This document shows positions 55,480 to 64,000 of a stretch of DNA of 64,000 nt, one piece after another. The DNA is from Lasiodiplodia sp. COLG20 (lineage: Eukaryota > Ascomycota > Dothideomycetes > Botryosphaeriales > Botryosphaeriaceae): contig VNWV01000002.1 in the NCBI GenBank assembly GCA_009801085.1, forward strand, positions 1,736,001 to 1,800,000, read 5' to 3'. Position 1 is the first letter of the stretch, and every line of letters begins with the position of its first letter. The notes under the pieces are model-generated. The model saw only the letters and a list, made by a program, of their open reading frames with translations. It ran no database searches and was not told the DNA's origin. A program made the translations under genes and the position numbers.

Positions 55480-56215
55480 CTTTGGTTGGTTCTGGGCGGA
55501 AGGTTATGATAAATTGAATTGGCTTGCTCGATGCGGGTGAGATGTATGACGTCAACGGCAGGGCCGTTGTTTGGGCGAGGAGCTTCGATGGTGTGGGGTA
55601 AAGAAAGTTTCTGGAATCCAGACGCGATCTGGACCAGGGATCTGGGGCTGGTGGAGCTGCTGCTTTGGTAAGGTTGCTTAGGGATGGTAGCGAGGCTGGA
55701 TGTTGACAGGGGCACAAGGAGAGTAAGCAGCACGTTGAGAGGACTGGCACAGGGTAATAATATACATCCACTTGCTTCAAGTCTCGGCCAACATTCCGGG
55801 ACTTCTTCGCACGGCCAAGCGCTAATGGTCAAGGTACAAGGTAAGAGGAGAGCTTAGTGATCTGTAGCCAAGAGAGATTATTCCCGATCCGCGTCGTCAG
55901 CCGCAATCAGGGCGGCCAGCTGGGGGGTGCAGACATCACCTCATCCACAGCTCGTGCTCTCCTGATGCAAAGAGGGGAGCTTTCTTACCACCCTTTTCTC
56001 CGTAGTTGCCCACGGAACCAAAACAAATCCTCGCCCAATGCTCCCAAAAACACATTACCTCTAAATCAAACTCCTCTACAGCTTGCAGCGCGCGGCTAAC
56101 CTTCCGTGGTTGTCGCGGGCGATGAAAATTTGTTCGCGCCGGTTTGCGGCTGTCGCTGTCCCGGCTCGGCCCGTACAAGGCAGGCTGAATCCTGCCCGAT
56201 TAGGCAACTTCCCTT
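55480..56215. other. Interval, cupin promoter to Mdl1 3' end
   Basis: Cupin-gene promoter and Mdl1 3' sequence. No repeat copy seen and no gene supported. Confidence 0.4.
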
Positions 56216-58659
56216 TCACCGATCGTGCGTCTTGGTCCGTTCCATCACCACCTCGCCTGACGTGACATTTTCCTTTCGCGTCTTGGCGACCTCGTCGTCG
56301 ATAACCTCTTCGCCTTCGCTATCTGATTCGAGCTCTGCCTCGATTTCCTCCGTCTCCGTGACGTGGTTGTCGCGTCTTGTTGCTGACATTGATTCACCGC
56401 CACTCATTTGCCACTCCATGAGCTTGGAGAAGGCCCCGTCGGGACGGGACGAAAGCTCGGCATATGTGCCCTCTTCCGCGACACGGCCATCCGTGCTGAG
56501 ACAGATGATACGGTCCGATCGCTTGATCGTAGACAGACGATGAGCGATGCTGATGGTAGTGTTGTTGCCTCTGAGCAAAACACCAAGAGCCTGGTTGACG
56601 AGCGTCTCTGACTCCGCATCCAAGGCACTGGTGGCTTCGTCCAGAATCAAAATGTCGGGTTGCTTGAGAAGGGCGCGTGCGATGGCGATGCGTTGTTTCT
56701 GACCGCCGGAGAGCTGCGTACCCCGTGCGCCAACGTGTGTTTCAAGACCGTCGGGCTGTCAAACACGTTAGTCTTCAGAACCCAAATTAGGTAATGCAGT
56801 CCACTTACGAAATCGCTGATGAATTGACAGTTGGCCTTTCTCGCCGCCGCAACGATCTCGGCGCGCGTTGCATGAGGCTTGCCGTATGCAATGTTCTCCG
56901 CAATCGTCCCAGAGAACAGGACGGGCTCCTGCCCAACGTAGCCAATCTTGCGGCGAAGTTGCTTGGCATTCATATCGATGATATCCTTACCATTAATCGT
57001 GATTCTGCCGGTATTAGGCGTGTAGAATCGAAGCAGGAGACTGGCGACAGTGGACTTGCCAGCACCGCTTGGAGCGACGATGGCGACGTTGGTACCCTCC
57101 GGGATCTCAAAGTTGAGGTCTTCGAAAATGGTAACAGCAGGTCTCGTCGGGTAGCTGAAGGAGACATTCTCGAACTTGATCGGCCCACGTGCCGACTTAA
57201 CCGGCTGGCCAACGGTTGGTGGGATGGCAGGATCGCGATCCTGCAATTCGAAAAGTCGACTAGCAGCGCCGACACCCTTCATAAGCTCGGAGTAGAAGCC
57301 AGAGAGACCGAACATGCTAGAACCAGCATATGCCGTGTACATCAGGAAAGAAGAAAGCTCTCCAATGCTGATGGAGCCTGATTTGACCATGCCACCACCA
57401 ACATAGAGCACAGCCAGAATCGTGACGTTGCCCATCAATCCGGTGCTTCCAAAGAACGTGGCTGCGACCACTGCTTCTCTCTTGCCGAGTTCGAATATTC
57501 TCTTGACCTGGCGGTTGTAGCGTCCCACTTCCTGGATCTCACCAGCAAAAGCTTGAGAAGTACGGACGTTGCCCAGCCTTTCCTCAGCAATCTTGGTGAG
57601 GGTTCCGAGGTTCCGTTGAATCTTTCTGCTGATGTTGCGCATATACCTGCCAAAGAGGAATGCAGCGACAGCAACCGGAGGGAACATGACACCGAGAACA
57701 GCAGTAAGCTTCAGCGAAACCCATCCCATCATGCCAAGACCGGCAGCTCCGCTTACAAGAGACCTGAGACCATCCGAGAGGTTCTGCGTGATACTCTTGC
57801 CAACGATGATGCTGTCAGAGCCCAAACGAGAAATGAGATCTCCCACACGGTTTGCGTCGAAGAACTCAGCATTCTGGATGAAAATCTTGCGATACAGCTG
57901 AGACCTTAACCGCGCGACGATTCTCTCACCAACGATACGGAGAATTATGATACGTCCGTAGTTAGCGCCGGCTCCGAGCACGAGAACACCAGCGAGCGCC
58001 GTGTAAAACGTCGTGATGTCAAGGTCGAAGGGTAGAGCTTTGCTGTTCTCGTTGGTAGCAATATCGATGATCTTGCCAATAGAGAATGGAATGGACATGG
58101 AAACCGTGGACGAGACCAGAAGAAATATGAAAGCGAGGCCCAGCGACTTTGCTTCCGGCTTGGCAATTCTGATGAGCCTGACGATTTCTTTCATGCCACC
58201 AGTCCTGCCTTTGCCGGAACCTTCCTTACTCAGCTTGGCGCTGAGATTGACCTGAGCCGCTTGAGAAGCTTTTTCGGACTTTGTAAACTCCCGTTCGTCC
58301 TCGTCCACTTCTTCCTTGTTCACGACGCCTTTGCTCTTCATCTCATCTTGGTATGATTGGCGAGCCTCGGCAAGGATTCTCGAGGTAGCGAAGACTCGCA
58401 CAGGCGTCGAAAATCCATTATTGACCGGTTTGACGAGGGCAGCAGCTCGTTGGCAGACGGGCGACGATGTCGGAACAAGGGATGCCTGGCGAAAGAAGGG
58501 AGAAGACGTGGACGAGAGATTCCGGCGAGCGACAAACGGCGTGGCGGACCATTGTGCAATTGGCAGGTCGGCGAACGCCCTGACAGACTTCACGGGAGGT
58601 GTTGGAGCGCTGAAGGCTCCGGAGAGGGCGAAGCGCGAGGCGCGCATTGTTTGGCGCAT
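56216..58659 (-). CDS. mdl1: Mitochondrial ABC half-transporter Mdl1-like
   Basis: Exons 56809-58659 and 56216-56755 (53-bp intron) give 796 residues from the first in-frame ATG, 58659. The frame is also open upstream, so an earlier non-AUG start is possible. The N terminus is Arg/Ser-rich as in a mitochondrial presequence. The membrane domain (about 165-440) includes [19 protein letters not shown] and [20 protein letters not shown]. The ATPase has Walker [17 protein letters not shown]-loop [11 protein letters not shown], signature [16 protein letters not shown] and Walker [17 protein letters not shown]. The family includes yeast Mdl1p (inner-membrane peptide exporter) and human ABCB10. The last 60 residues are acidic. 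Confidence 0.92.
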
Positions 58660-59131
58660 TTCGCGGCGGGCGCTGGAGGCTGCCGCTTTACCAGCGGCAC
58701 GGACGGATGGTGTGGAAGTCGGAAACGGAGCCAGAGGTTGCGACGCGCGTGAACATGATGGTACACGTAGACGAGAGAGTAGCAGGCTCGAGACTTGCGG
58801 CGGCCGCAATCTTGGATGAGGTGCGAAGTGATGACAGCACCAGCCGCACGAAGATGTCCGGCCGGCGTCGGGTCCGCGACAAGGCCCGGGCTGCCGACTG
58901 CGTCGTGGGGTCTAACAGAATCGCGCAGAAGCTCAGAGCCTCTCTCCCCGCGCCTGGTCACAACAACTTTCTCCCTCTTTGCTGCACTCTGTCCACTTTC
59001 TTCCTGTGCACCTCTCACGACATATTCTTTGATCCTGCGCCAGCGCTAGACAGCGCCGACTGGAAGCTCTGCGACAGCATTTCGTCATAGCCAAGCACCC
59101 CGCCATCAGCAATTCACTACTACAGCCCAAC
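58660..59131. promoter_or_regulatory. Shared promoter, mdl1 / cdc37
   Basis: 472 bp separates the two divergent ATGs. No clear heat-shock element was seen in a visual scan. Confidence 0.45.
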
Positions 59132-60794
59132 ATGCCTATTGATTACAGCAAATGGGTAAGTGCAGCATCACTCGGGAAGCTGCAGTACCACTGCAGCCGC
59201 CCAGATTCGAAACGTGGACCCGGAATTTCCAAGTGGCGAGTGCGACGATGTCTAACAAGAAACTCTAGGACGCGCTGGAGCTCAGCGATGACTCTGACAT
59301 CGAAGTCCACCCCAATGTCGACAAGCGCTCCTTCATCCGTGCAAAGCAGGAGCAGATCCACATGGAGCGCGCCCAGCGCCGCCACCAGATCACCACCCTG
59401 AAGTACGAGCGCATCATCAACGATGGCCTCATGGAGCGTATCGACAACCTCCTCACTGCCCTGAAGTCTCACAGAGACAGCGCATCTCCTGAGAATGCCG
59501 ACCAGCTCGTCTTCCAGTCTATGATGGAGTCTGCCGTTGATCCATCGCAAGACCAGCCCCCGCCACCTCCCGAGGGTGTACACACACAGATCAAGCACAA
59601 GCCTACGTGGTCACAAATGCTGGCAGCCTTGATCGATGAAGTCAAGAAGGAAGTCGACGAGAAGAAGCCAGAGAGCCGGTATGAGGGCTTCATCACTCAG
59701 GTGCAATCGCACAGGGACAGGGTGGCTGGTCTGCAAAAGGAGCTCCTGGCGAAGCTTGCCGAGCTGGAGAAGGAGGACAAGAAGCACATCACCAGCGATG
59801 ACATCCACACCGGCTTCGATTACTCGAACGTCAAGAAGGGTGAGGAGGCCTCGTCCTCGTCAAAGCCTGCGCAGCAGGAATCGGTCGAGCTCCTCAATCC
59901 TGGCCGTCCGGACATGTCTCGCACCGACACTGGCCAATCTTCTGGCGCTGATGCGGATGTGGAGGACGACGACCCTGACAACATCAAGGCCAGCCCCGAT
60001 GCGAAGGCCTTCGCCAAGATCAAGATGGATGATTACCGCACCAGCCTGCAGTTCATTTCGACGCACTCGAATATTCTCAAGGAAAGGGAGACGGATGGCT
60101 TGTTGGTTGAGGCCTTCGATGCGGAACTCGAGGGAAAGCATGCGTATGCCCACCAGTGCGTACATGCAGCGCTGCTTATCCAGTACTGCCGCCAGCTCGG
60201 AAAGGACGGCGTGCAGCTTTTCTTCAAGCGGTAAGGATCACGCGAGCTACTCAACATTGCAATGTCCACTAACAGGAGTGCAGTATCACGACCAAAGACC
60301 ACCAAGCGCGGAAGCTCTTCAGGGACGATGTCGACAACACGTATAGGCGCATCAATACGCGCGCGGCTGAGATCCTCGAGGAGCGCAAGAACAACCCCGA
60401 ACCCGAAGGCGTTGAGCAAATCCAGTTGCACGCCGTTGATCCCAACACGACAATCAACATCCGCGTCCCCCTGCCCATCGATGAGTCGAATCCGGACTCG
60501 CTGAGCGATGACAACAAGATCGCACGGACAATCTTCGAGACGTTCCCGCCGGGCCTGCAGCGGGCTCTGGAAAGCGGCAAGCTTGATGAAGTGAACAAGG
60601 TTCTGGCGAAGATGAGCGTGGACGAGGCGGAGCAGGTGGTGGAACAGCTCGGCAATGGCGGCATGCTCAGCCTGGAGGAGGGCGTGATTGATGCAACGAC
60701 GGAGGAGGGTCAGGCCAAGGTCAAGGAGATTGAGAAGACGGGCCGCATGCCGGGCGAGGTGGATGAGGCACAGCTGGCGGCAGACCCGGAGTAA
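59132..60794 (+). CDS. cdc37: Hsp90 co-chaperone Cdc37
   Basis: Exons 59132-59155, 59269-60230 and 60284-60794 give 498 residues. Exon 1 encodes MPIDYSKW, and splicing gives the family N terminus MPIDYSKWDALELSDDSD. A kinase-binding coiled coil follows (KRSFIRAKQEQIHMERAQRR). The Hsp90-binding middle region has DYRTSLQFISTHSNIL and HQCVHAALLIQYCRQLG. Position 17 is DDSDIEVHP, with a casein-kinase-2-type serine as in other Cdc37 proteins. The role is loading client kinases on Hsp90 in the cytosol. A 113-bp intron follows the eighth codon, a typical arrangement. Confidence 0.95.
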
Positions 60795-61244
60795 CCGGCA
60801 CATTGGCATGCAAAGGGCGTTGGTGGTCAGAATGGGTTTCTGCATAGGATAGGGATTGGTGACTGTATCAACAACAACGGGATAAAATGCATGGTATTCA
60901 TAGCTGCTTCGCGTGTCTCTTGGCGGTGGTGGTGAGGCTGCGGCGTGGGCGCGGGCACGACCAGGGTGCTTGAGTAGTGACGCAGGCTCGTCCTCGGGGG
61001 CGCTGAAGTCATCCTTCCCTTTCCGCGGTTTCGCCGATCGCAGCACGGGAATGCTCCACGGCGGCCTTCTCGGTGTCACAACCGCTTCTCAGCCCTACAT
61101 ACCAAGCTCCCCTCACAGCTCTCGCCGAGCATTCCGTCTTGCCTGCCACGTAGTATGAAGCGTCAGTCCGCGCGCTCTCGGCCCTGACCTCTCCATGCGC
61201 CGCTGACCCCCGATCCAGCTAAATGAGCCCCTCCATCCGCGACC
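60795..61244. other. Interval, cdc37 3' end to GAP start
   Basis: Holds the cdc37 3' end and the GAP promoter. An upstream ORF overlapping the GAP start (61223-61291) is described in findings. Confidence 0.4.
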
Positions 61245-64000
61245 ATGTTCAACCTCTCGAACTTGGTACAGAAAGCTCAGTCGTTCATTGAGCCGTCGCT
61301 CTCCCTCGCCAGCCCTAGCTCCGACCGTCGTCCCTCCAAAGCGGCCCTCTTCCGTCACCAATTCCGCCTGCCCGAGTCGCAGAACCCCCTCCAGGAGATC
61401 GCCGCCGAGCTGACACTCCCCGGCCACCACACCACCCGCACAAGCACCGACAGCCAGCACGCAGACCGCCACCAGGGCAACCACTATGTCGGCAAGCTTC
61501 ACCTAAGCGAGCAGTTCCTCTGCTTCTCCACCCAGGGCTCCAGCTTCCTGTCCACCGCCAGCCTGAGCGCTAGCTCCGTCTTCACCGGCCAGACCCACGG
61601 CGCCGGCCCCGCAGGCAATGGCTTCACCATCCCCCTTTGCGCCGTCCGCCGCGTCGAGCGCCTGCACAGCCAGAGCTACATGTTCGCACTGGCCATCACA
61701 ACCATAAATGGCATGGTCGACGCGAACCGCGCGAAGAAGGAGGGCATCGTACCGCAGAAGCTCACCATACAGCTGGCGGGAAGTAGACAGCAGTGCGAGC
61801 GCTTCTGCGATGCGCTCAAGCGCGGACTGCGCGAAGGAGTGAAGGACGTCGAGAACCTCAAAACCGTCGTGCAGACCTGCTACTCTGAGTACCTGCTCTC
61901 CGACGATGCGAGCGCAAAGGATGGCGATACCCCTAAACGCCAACCGCCCGATACGGGTTTGGGCATGCAGTTCAAGTACCCTGGCAACCCACGGAAGCTG
62001 CGCGAGCCGACCAAGATAAGACTATGGCGGGAGTATCTGCGAGGTATGTTGCTTTTAGGGTCCTCGATCAACGGCGAGCTAATACTCAGCAGAGAACGGC
62101 CGAAACGCAACACTCATTCGCCAACCTACATTCCACAAGCTCATCCGTGTCGGTCTACCAAACCGCCTGAGAGGCGAAATATGGGAGCTTACCTCTGGAT
62201 CATTCGTTCTCCGCCTCCAAAACCCCAAACTGTACGAAGAGACGCTCTTGAAGAACACCGGACGGGAATCGCTGGCTATAGATGAGATTGAGAAAGACCT
62301 TAACAGAAGTTTACCGGAATATCCTGGCTTCCAAAGTGACGAGGGCATCGACCGCCTGAGGCGCGTCTTGACTGCATACAGTTGGATAAACCCCGAGGTC
62401 GGATATTGTCAAGCTATGAACATTGTCGTGGCTGCGCTCCTTATGTATGTGGCTCGTCTGATCTCGACTCTGTTGATGGAACTGATTTTTGCAGCTACAT
62501 GTCCGAACCCCAAGCCTTCTTTCTCCTTTCCATCCTTTGCGACCGCCTACTACCAGGATACTATTCCACTACCATGTACGGAACATTACTTGACCAACGA
62601 GTCTTCGAATCCCTCGTTGAGAAGACTATGCCTATCCTCTGGGAGCACCTTCAGAAGTACGATATCCAGCTATCAGTCGTATCTCTTCCCTGGTTCCTTT
62701 CCCTGTACATCAACTCGATGCCTTTGATTTTCGCCTTCCGCGTTTTGGATGTCTTCTTCTTAGAGGGTCCCAAGGTTCTGTTCCAGATCGGACTCGCAAT
62801 CCTACGTATCAACGGAGAAGAGCTGCTGGATGCCACCGATGATGGAACTTTTATCTCGGTTCTGAAGACTTACTTCGCTCGCCTGGACGAGTCAGCTCAT
62901 CCCAAGTCGGACAACCCTAAGCTGAGAGCGGTTACGAGGTTCCAGGAGCTTATGGTTATCGCGTTCAAGGAGTTCGCTGGGATTACGCAGAACACTATTT
63001 CTGAGCAACGAGCGAAACACAAAGATGCCGTCCTGGACAATATCGAGAATTTCGCAAAGCGGACCTCATTACGGAATTTGGGATCGGAAAGCAAGAAGCT
63101 CAGCGTGAACGATCTCGGATTCTTGTACGACCGCTTCTACGGCGTCCTGTATGAGCGCCAGCAAAGGGCCCAGCAAGCCAAGCAAGAAGAGGAACGGAAA
63201 GAACGTGCGAGTAAAATGAGAGCGTCTCAGCTCATTACTGGCTTTTCATTCGGTGGCGATGTCGAGAAGGGTAGGGTTGCTCTTGGCCCGAGCCCTACGC
63301 AGATGGACTACGACGCGTTCAGAGAGTTCCTTGCAGGTATGTTGAGAGCTGTCTCATTGATCTTGTTCGATATTTGCTGACGTAATCAGGCATTGCCAAA
63401 TGGGCTGTCACGGATTCTCCAACACCGCCGAATGAACAAGAGAAGCAAGTACACTCATATTTCGGAAACAACCGGAGCAAGACAAACTCTCCGTGGGGAT
63501 CCGGTCCCGAGCCTGCAGACCATGAATTCATGCAACGGATATTCCGCAAATGGAACAGGAGCGCAGAAGAAGAAGAAGAAGAAGACACACTGAATCTACA
63601 AGATGTCGTTTCCGGATTTGCCGCAGTAAAAGGCAACAAGGACATTATGGCGAACATCCAGTACTTCTTCGAGCTTTACGACGACGATAATGATGGCAGG
63701 GTGGATCGCGAGGGTATACTGAGGATTTCCGAAGCTTTACTGTTCTTGACGAGGAGAGGATTGGACGACGGCGCTTCCCCTAAGGCCTCCACGAGCGAGT
63801 TGGCCTTGGCCGCTGATGCTGAAGGAAGGGCCGACGAGTCGATCCTCAACAGCATCTCGGCGTTCATTCGACGCTGCTTCGAATACGCCGATCCCGACCA
63901 CGAAATGAACAAGAACCAGGACGTCAAGGATTCGGCAGATGCAGTCAACGACTTCAGCATCGGTGACGAGGACGACGAAGAGAATCTGCTCGACGTCGAC
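61245..64000 (+). CDS. Rab GTPase-activating protein, GRAM-TBC-EF-hand (Mdr1/Gyp2-like), 3' end missing
   Basis: Exons 61245-62043, 62093-62444, 62495-63336 and 63390 onward, open at the right edge. The N terminus carries a GRAM-like region ([16 protein letters not shown]). The TBC domain starts at [17 protein letters not shown] and has the IxxDxxR-like segment in [16 protein letters not shown]. The glutamine finger lies in [10 protein letters not shown] (Y-C-Q). A region after the TBC domain has [18 protein letters not shown] and a C-terminal EF-hand ([18 protein letters not shown], with a D-x-D-x-D-G-R loop). This layout matches fungal Mdr1/Gyp2 and animal TBC1D8/9 proteins, which stimulate GTP hydrolysis by Rab proteins on Golgi or endosome membranes. 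Confidence 0.93.

Overview
The window looks like nuclear DNA of a filamentous ascomycete (Pezizomycotina). The evidence is many spliced genes with short introns (mostly 44-115 bp, GT..AG, CTNAY-like branch sites), fungus-restricted families (Zn2Cys6 regulator, Whi3-type RRM protein, Gig1/DUF3605 protein, Bot1/mS45 mitoribosomal protein), long GC-rich untranslated stretches and an intron-containing tRNA. A dothideomycete is my best guess, but this rests on general gene style and is weak.

Layout. 1-12 kb (accessory style): the 5' part of a Zn2Cys6 regulator running off the left edge, a secreted tyrosinase, an intron-bearing tRNA-like gene, a relic of an RTA1-type membrane protein, a cytochrome P450, a BTB/zinc-ribbon protein and a 926-residue C2H2 protein with an uncharacterised C-terminal region. 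13-25 kb: hexose transporter, a 5.5 kb gene-free stretch, mitoribosomal protein mS45, and the Whi3-like RNA-binding protein. 25-32.6 kb: about 7.6 kb with no gene I can support. 32.6-39.5 kb: compact housekeeping genes in head-to-head pairs (Gig1-like/cytochrome-b5 reductase, CCDC97-like/membrane-anchored spermidine-synthase-like). 39.8-55 kb: a C2H2 protein, a second BTB protein, an amino-acid/choline-type permease, an unrecognised Cys-rich protein, an Inp54-like phosphatase, a mitochondrial SDR and a cupin protein, interspersed with at least a dozen copies or half copies of a short palindromic repeat. 56-64 kb: mitochondrial ABC exporter Mdl1 head-to-head with the Hsp90 co-chaperone Cdc37, then a GRAM-TBC-EF-hand Rab GAP running off the right edge.

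The most striking unexplained feature is the roughly 85-90 bp hairpin repeat family. Its arms share a core around GAAGCTATCGTCCGGACG and the mirrored sequence. Copies sit between genes and, by my exon models, inside single introns of two genes (BTB gene, intron 42600-42791; cupin gene, intron 54688-54991). Some copies are split into halves and share longer flanking sequence, so the hairpin may be part of a larger mobile element. It would be a good candidate for a non-autonomous transposon (MITE/foldback) or a source of hairpin small RNAs. Two perfect 10-bp-arm, 4-nt-loop hairpins stand side by side near 46.8 kb.

All exon models were built by eye from splice consensus and reading-frame/family continuity. 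No alignment, folding or database search was run.
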